Assembly (NCBI RefSeq): GCF_032854445.1
Contig: NC_088300.1
Location: forward strand, 76,003,966 to 76,067,965
Direction of reading: 5' to 3'
DNA: 64,000 bases
From: Liolophura sinensis
Taxonomy: Eukaryota > Mollusca > Polyplacophora > Chitonida > Chitonidae
The notes under the pieces were generated by a model. That model was not told the origin of the DNA. It saw only the letters and a list, made by a program, of their open reading frames with translations, and made no database searches. A program made the position numbers and the translations under genes. Positions 50,801 through 62,211 of this stretch are shown in pieces (positions within the stretch are counted from its first letter, which is position 1; each line of letters begins with the position of its first letter).

Positions 50801-53800
50801 AAAGGAACCAATGTTTCCTGTGCTGACGTGTTAAAAAGCTTTAATAAAACTGGAGCTTCTTGTACCTGTGAAGTGTCTATTGAGTTAACTGAGGACTTTC
50901 AGGTAAGTTGTACGGGGTATGATGTTCTGACAGCAGTTTCACATAGCAATCGCATGTTAAGATCATGGATGAGGCTCCTGACCAAGAAAATCTGCATGTT
51001 CTGCAGCTGATGTCATTATGATCACTTTGATCATAAATTTCAGGAGGAAATGTAAACAACAGTGTTCCATTAACAAACCTAATACATGTGATAAATGTGT
51101 ATTAGAAGTTTTGATATATTCCATAGAAATGTTAACCTGATGGAGAAGTGTGAATTTCTTGACACTATAAAAGCAGTTCCAACATTCTTCACCATGTTTC
51201 ATTTCCACATGTTTATATATATATATGTGCTGTTCTTACAACAGGGTGATGTTTACATGTACTATGGCCTGTCAAACTTCTACCAGAACCACCGTAGATA
51301 TGTGCGCTCCCGAGATGATAGTCAACTGAAGGGAGATGTGATAGACCCTGGCAACTTGAACACAGACTGTGAACCCTTCAAAACGACCTCCTCAAATTCC
51401 TCTGAAGTCAAGGGTTATGCCCCTTGTGGAGCCATTGCCAACAGCATGTTCAACGGTCAGCACAGCAGTAGTAACAGCTTCATGTCTGATATTTAGTTTA
51501 TTGTATCAATGTTTAGTATGCCTCAGATGAGGCATCTTGAAAATTCTTTAAAAATCCACTGTTGTGTGGCTTGACCATTAAGCAGTCAATAGCACTCATA
51601 CAGTTGTTACTTGTCATACACCAGTAGTTTACAGATAATTTCCTTCCACCAAAATGTTGGTCCCTGCCATATAAGTAAAATATTCTTTAGTATGAAGTAG
51701 AACACCAATCCAATAAATAAATGAATCAAATCTAAGGTTGTTAGACTACCACTAGTACATATTACAAAGAATGAGGTTATAATGTTCTGGTTATTGTTGT
51801 GTTTTTGTTTATGTGACAGATACTTTTACCATCACATACAAAAGGGAACAGGGAGATATACTAGTAGGCCTGAAGTCAACGGGTATTGCCTGGGTGTCTG
51901 ATAAAGAAGTGAAGTTCAAGAATCCTCCAGGTAAATTATATGTTATTGCCTGACAAGGCCAGGTGTACAACACCCGCTCGTCCTGACTCAACTGTGGCCT
52001 CCCATTAGGGGTTTGTCAGTTACCTGCCGGGTTGCAGTGTAAGCAACCTCCTGTCACATGCAAAAATAAATATTGCCAGCACCCACTAAAGTTTGTTGAA
52101 GATTTAATTGAAACTTTTTTTAATATTGACAATTATTTGTTACATGTTTGACATTCAGCATAAATACATAAACACTCATGAATCTGCAAGTTTTACAGGC
52201 ATCCCTGGAGAAGGGTAAAAAACACAGTGCAGAGATTGATTGCTATACTTGTGGTAGCAAATCCCTTAAAGAAACATTCATAGACTTCCCAGGTCAACTA
52301 TCAGAGGGGAAAAGGGCAGTTTACCTTAATTCATTTGTCTAAAAACTACAACCATTATCTATATAACAAATGAAAGAATGAAAGACCAGATTTTTCAGCA
52401 TGATATTTTACAGTATTTCATCCTTGCACATGGATATTTATTTGCCACAGACACTATTGTAGATACCTTATTTGTCACAGACGCTATTGTAGATACCTTA
52501 TTTGCCACAGGCGCTATTGTAGATACCTTATTTGAAACAGACGCTATTGTAGATACCTTATTTGTCACAAACACTATTGTAGTAACCTTATTTGTCACAG
52601 ACACTATTGTAGACACCCTATTTGTCCCAGACACTATTGTAGATACCTTATTTGTCACAGACATTATTGTAGATACCTTACTTGTCACAGACACTATTGT
52701 AGACACCCTATTTGTCACAGACACTATTGTAGATACCTTATTTGCCACAATGTTATTGTAGATACCTTATTTGCCAGACACTATTGTAGACACCCTGTTT
52801 GTCCCAGACACTATTGTAGATATCTTATTTGTCACAGACACTATTGTAGATACCTTATTTGTCACAGATGCTATTGTAGATACCTTATTTGTCAGACACT
52901 ATTGTAGATACCGTATTTGTCACAGACACTATTGTAGATACCTTATTTGTCACAGACACTATTGTAGATACCTTATTTGCCACAGACGCTATTGTAGATA
53001 CCTTATTTGAAACAGACGCTAATGTAGATACCTTATTTGTCACAGATGCTATTGTAGATACCTTATTTGCCACAGGCGCTATTGTAGATACCTTATTTGC
53101 CACAGACACTATTGTAGATACCTTATTTGCCACAGACGCTATTGTAGATACCTTATTTGAAACAGACGCTAATGTAGATACCTTATTTGTCACAGATGCT
53201 ATTGTAGATACCTTATTTGCCACAGGCGCTATTGTAGATACCTTATTTGCCACAGACGCTATTGTAGATACCTTATTTGTCACAGACACTATTGTAGATA
53301 CCCTATTTGTCACAGACACTATTGTTGATACCTTATTTGTCACAGACACTATTGTAGATACCTTACTTGTCACAGACACTATTGTAGATACCTTATTTGT
53401 CCCAGACACTATTGTAGATACCTATTTGTCACAGACACTATTGTAGTAACCTTATTTGCCTCAGACGCTATTGTATATACCTTATTTGCCAGACACTATT
53501 GTAGACACCCTGTTTGTCCCAGACACTATTGTAGATATCTTATTTGTCACAGACACTATTGTAGATACCTTATTTGTCCCAGACACTATTGTAGATACCT
53601 TATTTGTCACAGACACTATTGTAGATACCTTATTTGTCACAGACACTATTGTAGATACCTATTTGTCACAGACACTATTGTAGTAACCTTATTTGTCACA
53701 GACGCTGTTGTATATACCTTATTTGCCAGACACTATTGTAGACACCCTATTTGTCCCAGACACTATTGTAGATATCTTATTTGTCACAGATGCTATTGTA

Positions 53801-56800
53801 GATACCTTATTTGTCACAGACACTATTGTAGATACCTAATTTGTCACAGACACTAGTGTAGATACCTTATTCAACACGTACATTAAACAAGGAAAGCTCC
53901 TGAAACTCACAGTTTGTAACAGACAGTTCCAAGATGTGCATGATATATTCAGTTTGAGCAACAAATGTTTTTTTACTGGTACTGGCAATTTCTTTTTATT
54001 TTAGCATGTTACATTGAGCATGCAAAGCTTCTAAAACTCACAGATTTTGAAGTGCACACTTTCAAAATGAGAGTGTTATCTTTAGTAGTATCCAAAATCA
54101 TTTATTTCTTATCTTTACTGATGCTTGCCAATTTCTTATCTCTTTAGCATGTCATTCTAATATTTGGTGCATTTCTATGTGGGCCAGGGAAGTTCCTCAA
54201 ACTCTTAGTTTTGTAGTAGAGTAGTAGACTTTGGTGTTTGTGTATACACCTAGTCATGTTTTCCTGCAAGATATGTTCATCTGCTTCCAAAAAAAAACAG
54301 TGCCCATTAACGACAAACTCTGAATGCTTGTTTCCTAGCAGCCATGTTACCTAGAAAGTAGCCCTCATGTGGAAACAGTTAATGTCTTTCAGGGGCATGT
54401 AGTGGTTTTATTTGAAATTGATGGTATTTCTTTCCTCAGAATCCTCCAAAACCATGTACACAAAGCCTCAGTACTGGCAGAAAGTCAGAAGATAAAATTG
54501 ATGGTATTTCTTTCCTCAGAATCCTCCAAAACCATGTACACAAAGCCTCAGTACTGGCAGAAAGTCAGAAGATAAAATTGATGGTATTTCTTTCCTCAGA
54601 ATCCTCCAAAACCATGTACACAAAGCCTCAGTACTGGCAGAAAGTCAGAAGATAAAATTGATGGTATTTCTTTCCTCAAAATCCTCCAGAAGCATGTACA
54701 CAAAGCCTCAGTACTGGCAGAAAGTCAGAAGATAAAATTGATGGTATTTCTTTCGTCAGAATCCTCCAGAAGCATGTACACAAAGCCTCAGTACTGGCAG
54801 AAAGTCAGAAGATAAAATTGATGGTATTTCTTTCGTCAGAATCCTCCAGAAGCATGTACACAAAGCCTCAGTACTGGCAGAAAGTCAGAAGATAAAATTG
54901 ATGGTATTTCTTTCGTCAGAATCCTCCAGAAGCATGTACACAAAGCCTCAGTACTGGCAGAAAGTCAGAAGATAAAATTGATGGTATTTCTTTCCTCAGA
55001 ATCCTCCAGAAGCATGTACACAAAGCCTCAGTACTGGCAGAAAGACGTTTGGCATCTGAATGGTAACTCATCCACAAACAACGGCTATGAGAATGAGGAT
55101 CTGATCGTGTGGATGAGAACCGCCGCCCTGCCCACCTTCCGCAAACTTCACCGCATTGTGGACAGGAACTCTGACACTAACTTCAGCAAAGGCCTGCCTA
55201 AAGGCCAGTACCTGGTAGAAGTCAAGTACAGTATCCTTGATCACAAGAAAATACATTACAGTAACTCGTCAACTGAAGCCCCGAAACTGGCCAATCCAAC
55301 CAACGTGGTTTTGTCTCCAAAATCAGCTTAAAAGCATGCATAATTACACTGAAAATTGCTATTTCAAAGGTTGAGGAATTAGGGTACCACATTCCAACGC
55401 ATTACTCATGCAAGACCCTTGAGATTTGTATATATGAAGCCTGTAGTACTGATGCTAAAGCTACTAAGGTTTTGAGCTGTGTCGATGATGAACATTGAGA
55501 TTTGATTATACACATCTTCCTGCATCATGATCTGCATCATGACCTTTGACTGGAAATTGGTGGCTTTCCTCTCTGTCTACATGTTGGGCCTTGGTGATGC
55601 TTCTGTTGCCATTGGCACTGTCATAATTTCCACTAGTATCGTGTACATACCTGTATGTCAAACATGGGAAGGCAACTTGCCAAAAGCAGGTACTATACTA
55701 CAGGCACTCTGCTTTCTGCCACCCATAACACTAAAAGTGAAAAAGTCCGCAGTTTGTAATTAAACTACAATCAAGAATAAATGTACGTTGTGATAAATAG
55801 CGTCTTTAGTCAACCAGCAATCAGTATATATTGGCTTTCTATTTTCAATGAATCACATGATAGTTTATACCCCATCAAGCAGGAGTTGTGAATTCCTTGA
55901 CCTTTGCCCCCAGACTACCCTGTTATAGATTTTGAAGGTAAGAAAAGAATTGTGCTGACAACCACGTCATGGATGGGAGGAAAAAATCCATTCCTGGGAA
56001 TAGCATACCTGGTTGTTGGATCTCTCTGCATTGTCCTTGGAGTTGTCTTCTTGATCATTCATGTAAAAGTGGGAAAAAAGTAAGTTACTGATATGGGACA
56101 AGTATTTGTATGACTATCACCCAGATGTTAATAGTGTGGCAATCATCCAGATAACCACCAAGATCATTGTGTAGCAATCACCCAGATCATTGTGTAGCAA
56201 TCACCCAGATCATTGTGTAGCAATCACCCAGATGAATGTGTGGCAATCACCCAAATCATTGTGTAGTAATCACCCAGATCATTGTGTAGCAATCACCCAG
56301 ATGAATGTGTAGCAACCACCCAGATCATTGTGTAGCAATCACCCAGATCATTGTGTAGCAATCACCCAAATCATTGTGTAGTAATCACCCAGATCATTGT
56401 GTAGCAATCACCCAGATGAATGTGTGGCAACCACCCAGATCATTGTGTAGCAATCACCCAGATCATTGTGTAGCAATCACCCAGATGAATGTGTAGCAAC
56501 CACCCAGATCATTGCGTAGCAATCACTCAGATCATTGTGTAGCAATCACCAGATCATTGTGTGGCAATCACCCAAATCATTGTGTAGTTATCACCCAGAT
56601 CATTGTGTAGCAATCACCCAGATGAATGTGTAGCAACCACCCAGATCATTGTGTAGCAACCACCCAGATCATTGTGTAGCAATCACCCAGATCATTGTGT
56701 AGCAATCACCCAGATCATTGTGTAGCACCTCACCCAGATCATTGTGTAGCAATCACCCAGATCATTGTGTAGCAATCACCCAGATGAATGTGTAGCAACC

Positions 56801-58440
56801 ACCCAGATCATTGTGTAGCAATTACCCAGATCATTATGTAGCAATCACCCAGATAAATGTGTGGCAATCACCCAAATCATTGTGTAGTAATCACCCAGAT
56901 CATTGTGTAGCAATCACCCAGATGAATGTGTAGCAACCACCCAGATCATTGTGTAGCAATCACCCAGATGAATGTGTGGCAATCACCCAGATGAATGTGT
57001 AGCAACCACCCAGACCATTGTGTAGCAATCATCCAGATAAATGTGTGGCAACCACCCAGATCATTGTGTAGCAATCACTCAGATCATTATGTAGCAATCA
57101 CCCAGATAAATGTGTGGCAATCACCCAAATCATTGTGTAGCAATCACCCAAATCATTGTGTAGTAATACCCAGATCATTGTGTAGTAATCACCCAGATCA
57201 TTGTGTAGTAATCACCCAGATAAATGTGTAGCATCCTCCCAAATCATTGTGTGGTAATCACGCAGATAATTGTGTAGCAACCACCCAGATACATACATGT
57301 GTGGTGATCACTCAGATCATTGTAACCGGCCTGGATAGCACAATTCATAGGGCGTATGCTTCGGGAGCGGTAGATCCAGGATTCCTTCGTCGTCATATGA
57401 CTGAAAATCGTTGAGTACGACATTAAACCCCAAGCACTCACTTGCACGCACTCAGATCATTGTGTAGCTGTCACCCAGATAGGTGCAGTTGGGTAGCGAT
57501 CACACGGATAGTTGTTTAGTCCCCCAGCTAATTGTGCAGGAATCACCCAGCTAATTGTGCAGGAATCACCCAGCTCATTGTACAGGGATCACCCAGCTCA
57601 TTATACAGGGATCTCCCAGCTAATTGCACAAGCATCACCCATCTGATTGTATAAGGATCACCCAGATAATTGTACAGGAATCACCCAGCTGATTGTGCAA
57701 GGATCACCCAGCTGATTGTACAAGGATCACCCAAATAATTATACAAGGATCACCCAGCTGATTGTACAAGGATCACCCAGCTAATTGTGCAAGGATCACC
57801 CAGCTGATTGTACAAGGATCACCCAAATAATTATACAAGGATCACCCAGCTGATTGTACAAGGATCACCCAGCTAATTGTACTGGGATCACCTGGCTTAT
57901 TGTACAGGGATCACCCATCTAATGGTGTAGATATCACCCAGCTGATTGTACAGGGATCACCTATCCAGTGGTGTAGATATCACCCAGCTGATTGCGCAGG
58001 GATCACACAGATAACTGTGTAGCAATCTGTTCTCTTGCCTGATTATATGTACAGGCTAATAATGCCTATCAAACTGGACCAGAGTCCTTTGCCGAGGCTA
58101 AAATTGTGATCTGGTGTTTTGACTACATTGATTTATCCTTATAAACAGCTTAACTGTTTTTGCCCTTTTTTAATGATGCACATGTTTTTTATTCACTGTT
58201 TTTGTGCTATGTTTTTGATATGAGCAACCTTACAATTAAAGTCATGGAATATGTTGAGTTTGAGTTATCAGCGTACCCTCTGTTCTGTTTTATGTGGGAG
58301 TGATATCCTCTTGTATGGGTTTTATCGTCTAAGTGTCCAAACAAAATATTTAATGTATGTATTGTCTCTGTAAATTAGATGTGATTTTTGTTTACAGAAC
58401 AGAAGATATGATCAACATTACAAACAGGACAGCATATTGA
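47833..58440 (+). CDS. TMEM30A: TMEM30/CDC50 flippase beta subunit (spliced)
   Basis: CDC50 proteins pair with P4-ATPases and are needed for their exit from the ER and for flipping aminophospholipids across the membrane. Coding exons: 47833-47893, 49889-50022, 50762-50902, 51245-51455, 51820-51930, 55000-55230, 55914-56079, 58398-58440. All have GT/AG and matching phase, giving 365 aa (human TMEM30A is about 361). The first membrane helix is at about residues 34-60 and the second at about 321-346, with a large extracytoplasmic loop between them. The loop has N-glycosylation sites at N82, N93, N163 and N242 and conserved cysteines. Family signatures seen are [34 protein letters not shown] and [14 protein letters not shown]. 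The vertebrate A/B paralogue assignment is not resolved here. Introns 5 and 7 carry large tandem arrays. Confidence 0.97.
47894..49888 (+). other. TMEM30 intron 1
   Basis: Two kilobases with one NRF1-type site and no other supported feature. Confidence 0.7.
48494..48505. promoter_or_regulatory. NRF1-type site in TMEM30 intron 1
   Basis: CGCGCATGCGCA is a perfect match to YGCGCAYGCGCR, about 0.6 kb inside intron 1. It may be a downstream regulatory site. The motif alone does not show function. Confidence 0.4.
49889..50022 (+). CDS. TMEM30A: TMEM30 exon 2, first membrane helix
   Basis: Two bases plus 44 codons. It has the CDC50 entry motif [13 protein letters not shown], then a hydrophobic helix rich in Ala, Phe, Ile and Leu. 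The acceptor is TTTTTCAG|AGACG and the donor AACAAT|GTAAGC. The next intron carries a diverged SINE. Confidence 0.97.
50097..50310 (+). mobile_element. Diverged tRNA-derived SINE in TMEM30 intron 2
   Basis: GGCATCCGTGGCTGAGTGG head, GTACGTGGGAAGCTCTGCC core, CCACCATAATGCCGG and the tail CCAATCAAATAAATAAATG. It is clearly related to the copy at 20361 but much older. The intron splices around it. Confidence 0.85.
50762..50902 (+). CDS. TMEM30A: TMEM30 exon 3, extracytoplasmic loop
   Basis: 47 codons, phase 0. It contains four cysteines and two N-glycosylation sequons (NVS at 82, NKT at 93). The acceptor is TTTTAG|ATAAAAG and the donor TTTCAG|GTAAGT. Confidence 0.95.
51245..51455 (+). CDS. TMEM30A: TMEM30 exon 4, extracytoplasmic loop core
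   Basis: 70 codons plus one base. [20 protein letters not shown] and a following segment with [14 protein letters not shown] are highly typical of CDC50 proteins. A sequon lies at N163. The acceptor is CAACAG|GGTG and the donor AACG|GTCAGC, somewhat weak. Confidence 0.97.
51820..51930 (+). CDS. TMEM30A: TMEM30 exon 5
   Basis: Two bases, 36 codons and one base. It includes [16 protein letters not shown], the family's conserved pre-cleft segment. The acceptor is GTGACAG|AT and the donor CCAG|GTAAAT. The following intron (51931-54999) holds a 30-bp array and an 80-bp array. Confidence 0.96.
52440..53870. repeat. 30-bp minisatellite in TMEM30 intron 5
   Basis: About 47 copies of a 30-bp unit (TTATTTGTCACAGACACTAT, TGTAGATACC). 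Higher-order patterns are visible: a block with GCCACAGACGC, GAAACAGACGC and GTCACAGATGC variants is repeated. Long open frames on both strands (up to about 185 codons) are artefacts of the 30-bp period. Confidence 0.97.
54421..55044 (+). repeat. 80-bp tandem array: serially duplicated splice acceptor of TMEM30 exon 6
   Basis: Eight copies start at 54421, 54501, 54581, 54661, 54741, 54821, 54901 and 54981. Each holds the intron's 3' end (GGTATTTCTTTCCTCAG) and the first roughly 44 bases of exon 6, then GTCAGAAGATAAAATTG. Only the last copy continues into the true exon. Copies 1-3 are alike, copy 4 has lost the AG (CTCAAA), copies 5-7 have CGTCAG. Using an upstream copy would hit an in-frame TAA within about 55 bases. 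Confidence 0.97.
55000..55230 (+). CDS. TMEM30A: TMEM30 exon 6
   Basis: Two bases, 76 codons and one base. It includes [19 protein letters not shown], the most conserved CDC50 block, and sequon N242. The acceptor TTTCCTCAG|AATCC is the last of eight tandem copies. The donor TACA|GTATCC is weak at +4 to +6, but the phase and the KYNYPV junction confirm it. Confidence 0.97.
55231..55913 (+). other. TMEM30 intron 6
   Basis: Contains no recognised repeat. An open frame at 55527-55763 is not supported by splicing. Confidence 0.6.
55914..56079 (+). CDS. TMEM30A: TMEM30 exon 7, second membrane helix
   Basis: Two bases, 54 codons and two bases. It contains [20 protein letters not shown] and continues as a hydrophobic helix. 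The acceptor is GCCCCCAG|AC and the donor AAAAAA|GTAAGT. A 23-bp minisatellite starts about 30 bases after the donor. Confidence 0.97.
56112..57320. repeat. 23-bp minisatellite in TMEM30 intron 7, first block
   Basis: About 50 copies of AGATCATTGTGTAGCAATCACCC with variants (AGATGAATG, AACCACCC). It begins about 30 bases after the exon 7 donor. Confidence 0.97.
57325..57442 (+). mobile_element. SINE fragment of a second family inside the minisatellite
   Basis: CGGCCTGGATAGCACAATTC (tRNA-like head) is followed by AGATCCAGGATTCC (B-box-like) and the tail TTGAGTACGACATTAAACCCC and AAGCACTCACTT. It splits the 23-bp array into two blocks with different unit variants. Confidence 0.75.
57445..58025. 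repeat. 23-bp minisatellite in TMEM30 intron 7, second block
   Basis: About 25 copies of a related unit, CAGCTGATTGTACAAGGATCACC. The unit sequence differs consistently from the first block, so the two blocks have evolved apart. Confidence 0.95.
58398..58440 (+). CDS. TMEM30A: TMEM30 exon 8, cytosolic C-terminus
   Basis: One base plus 13 codons and TGA. The end [12 protein letters not shown] resembles the short cytosolic tail of the family (ADITI-type end in vertebrates). The acceptor is GTTTACAG|AACAG. Confidence 0.85.
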
Positions 58441-59217
58441 CAACCAGCCGAGTCCCCGGACAATACGACAGATGATATTCCCGTCTGAGTAGTCTCCCTT
58501 GGTAGTACTCTTGACAGTCTGCACGTCTCCTGTGACTCATGCCACCCACAATCCCTATACTGTATTAGTCTGTCCACCTGAACTGTGATAGGTACAATGT
58601 GTGTGAGACTTTTCCAGCTCAAGCCTGTCCTTGTGCTTTCATATTGTATGTATATTTTTTTTATCTCTTTATTTATGCCTGTCACATTTTTTTTTTTTTT
58701 TTGCAACTTAATATGTAAATTAGAATCTTTGCCTCATTAAGTGTGTGGAAAATATATTTATGTATATTAATATTTTTATGTTTGTGACAAAGAAACTCTC
58801 GAAAGCTTTCTGAAGGATTAGATGGATTTTATAAAGTGTGTGTATGAATGGATGTCAGAAGGAAATATGCCAGTGGTAAATGTTCTGTTTGTCATTTACT
58901 TTACCATCCTTCCTAAACCATGTGATACCATAGCATACCTTGTATACACTGGCATACCTTATATACATTGGCATACAATTGCATACATTGTAGACCATGA
59001 TTCTTACTGTGGAAAATTCTCCATCAAATCATAGCTGATGTATTCACATATCTCCATTTATGCATTTTTGACTGCACACTGCACTGTTCATCCTGTAAGT
59101 TGTAAATGTGTTTTATACATGTATCAAAATATAAAATTATTATTCAATGTGAGATGTATATGTGTATATCAGATGATGTTATAAAACTATATCAAACTAT
59201 TTAAACAAAGGAATAAA
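58441..59217 (+). other. TMEM30 3' UTR with candidate poly(A) signal
   Basis: AT-rich sequence follows the stop without another gene. AATAAA at 59212-59217 is the best candidate signal; a second AATAAA at 59790-59795 could end a longer transcript. The true end cannot be read from sequence alone. Confidence 0.5.
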
Positions 59218-59219
59218 AC

Positions 59220-60250
59220 ATTTCTTGTTGTTGTCAGTAGGAGTGAGCATTTGTCATGTGGGTACATTCAGCTCAGAAGCTTCCTGTGTGCATTTCCACT
59301 TCCTCAAAATATGCACACCGCGTGCAACTCTTCAGTCTTAGCAGGCTTACCATTATATAGACCATTTGATTTAGCTACATAAGATGTTTGTGGAATACAA
59401 CTGCTATATGTGGAGGAGTACCTGTGTGAGGCAGATCACACACAGCAGGTGTTTGGGATATCCCCAACACAGGAAAGGTTCTATACATGTATGTTTCAAG
59501 CACGGACCATTTCTTGTGGTTGAATCACCACCCTTCAACCTCACCAATGTTATTTTGGAAAAATCATGAAAACTGTTCATGTGAAAATCTACTGTAAAAC
59601 ACACCTGCTGAATAGGTTGCATTAATGCATTCAACTGTCTTGGCACTTTCTTTTGTATTGATACTATATAGCATCAGGCTTTGTCTATTTTTATTCATGC
59701 CCTTAGCCATGTACGTGGTTAATGTTGATTATGAATAGAGGTATAATGAAGCAGAATCATGTGAATCGTGCATTCATCTAAGAAGTGTAAATAAAGAGTT
59801 GGATACAACTGACAAGTCCCGGAACTTTGACATTCTTCTGCTTGTTAGCTTTCCAAGTGGCTACCTACTACACTGAACGCCCCTCAACAGCATATGAGTT
59901 CATCCAGTGATTAGTGAGTAACCTATGGATTTACAGTAGCCCCTTTCTTTATACTGGGCGAGTGGAGTATTATAGCCATGGGGGCAACCAGTGGTAAACC
60001 ATGTGTCCCACCATGTTGAATAAGTTCTTTTTAAATGATGTCTGCCGTGCAAAACAGATGTCTTCTGTGGCTCACCCGCACACGCAACATCCCAAGTACA
60101 TTCCACTCAGTAATGGCAACCAACTGGAACTGGTAGCAGCTATAGAATTATTTCACATCTGTACGTCACACAAGGGAAAATTTGTCAACGACATGCCAAA
60201 GGGCACTCCGGTTTCCTCCACCCAAAAAATGACCATCTCATAAATGAAAA
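59220..60250. other. Region between TMEM30 and the next minisatellite
   Basis: No gene was seen beyond a second AATAAA at 59790. Open frames at 59384-59569 and 60001-60243 lack support. Confidence 0.4.
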
Positions 60251-60257
60251 ATTCTTT

Positions 60258-61990
60258 GTGCTACAGCTGGAGGACATGGCCAATACTACAGTTGGGGGAC
60301 ATGGCCTCTGTACTACAGCTGGACGACATGGCCTCTGTACTACAGCTGGACGACATGGCCAATACTACAGTTGGGGGACATGGCCTCTGTACTACAGCTG
60401 GACGACATGGCCAATACTACAGTTGGGGGACATGGCCTCTGTGCTACAGCTGGACGACATGGCCAATACCACAGCTGAAGGACGTGGCCTCTGTACTACA
60501 GCTGGACGACATGGCCAATACTACAGTTGGGGGACGTGGCCTCTGTACTACAGCTGGAGGACAGGGCCAATACTACAGTTGGGGGACATGGCCTCTGTAC
60601 TACAGCTGGACGACATGGCCAATACCACAGCTGAAGGACGTGGCCTCTGTACTACAGCTGGACGACATGGCCAATACCACAGCTGAAGGACGTGGCCTCT
60701 GTACTACAGCTGGACAACATGGCCAATACTACAGTTGGGGGACATGGCCAATACTACAGTTGGGGGACATGGCCAATACTACAGTTGGGGGACATGGCCA
60801 ATACTACAGTTGGGGGACATGGGGGACATGGCCAATACTACAGTTGGGGGACATGGCCAATACTACAGTTGGGGGACATGGCCAATACTACAGTTGGGGG
60901 ACATGGCCTCTGTACTACAGCTGGACGACATGGCCAATACTACAGTTGGGGGACATGGCCTCTGTACTACAGCTGGACGACATGGCCAATACTACAGCTG
61001 GGGGACATGGCCTCTGTACTACAGCTGGACGACATGGCCAATACTACAGTTGGGGGACATGGCCTCTGTACTACAGCTGGACGACATGGCCTCTGTACTA
61101 CAGCTGGACGACATGGCCAATACTACAGTTGGGGGACATGGCCTCTGTACTACAGCTGGACGACATGGCCAATACTACAGTTGGGGGACATGGCCTCTGT
61201 ACTACAGCTGGACGACATGGCCTCTGTACTACAGCTGGACGACATGGCCTCTGTACTACAGCTGGACGACATGGCCTCTGTACTACAGCTGGATGTCATG
61301 GACCATGTACTAAAGCTGGAGGACATGGCCTCTGTACTACAGGTGGTGGACATGGCCAATACCACAGCTGGAGGACATGACCTCTGTACTACAGCTGGAG
61401 GACATGGCCCATGTCCCACAACTGGAGGGCATGGCCTCTACTACAGCTGGAGGACATGGCCAATGTACTACAGTTGGAGGACATGGCCAATACTCCAGCT
61501 GGAGGACATGGCCTCTGCATTACAGCTGGAGGACATGGCTAATACTACAGCTGGAGGACAAGGCCAATACTACAGCTGGAGGACAAGGCCAATGTACTAT
61601 AGCTGGAGGACATGGAAAATACCACAGCTGAAGGACATGGCCTCTGCACTACGGCTGGAGGACATGACTAATACTACAGCTTGAGGACATGGCCATTGTA
61701 CTACAGTTGGAGGACATGGTCAATACTACAGTTGGCGGACATGGCCTCTGCATTACAGCTGGAGGACATGGCTAATACTACAGCCGGAGGACAAGGCCAA
61801 TGCACTACAGTGGGAGGACATGGAAAATACCACAGCTGAAGGACGTGGCCTCTGCACTACAGCTGGAGCACATGGCTAATACTACAGCTGGAGGACATGG
61901 CCACTGTACTACAGCTGGAGGACATGGCCAATACTACAGCCGGAGGACATGGCCAAATTACTACAGCTGGAGGACAGGGCCAATACTACA
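60258..61990. repeat. 25/27-bp minisatellite
   Basis: About 65 copies of two interleaved units: a 27-bp type (CTACAGCTGGACGACATGGC, CTCTGTA) and a 25-bp type (CTACAGTTGGGGGACATGGC, CAATA). The right third uses a GGAGGACATGG variant. All three plus-strand frames stay open for hundreds of codons because the unit lacks stops in each. I do not call a gene here. Confidence 0.95.
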
Positions 61991-62211
61991 GCATTCCTCC
62001 CCTTTTGGCACCATTAAAAGACAATGAATGAACAAAGGCAAAACTTTCTGAAAAACATGGAGTTTAATGTCAACTGTTAAGTCTCAAACAAGAAAACATA
62101 ATTAAATGCAAACAGCTGCACACTTATGAATACAAAATATGCACACTCTGCAAGCATCTCCTAAACAGAGAACAATGAACGCTATGCTACATTGGAAGGC
62201 ACAGGTTTGTA

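Noticed and set aside
52378-53683. Open frames of up to 185 codons on both strands
   Set aside because: Product of a 30-bp repeat whose length is a multiple of three, inside a TMEM30 intron.
54369-54575. 68-codon frame across the first 80-bp copies
   Set aside because: It is duplicated intron plus partial exon, with a shifted frame and early stop.
60244-61684. Open frames of up to 378 codons
   Set aside because: They lie entirely within a stop-free minisatellite and are open in all three frames; no start context, domain or splice evidence.
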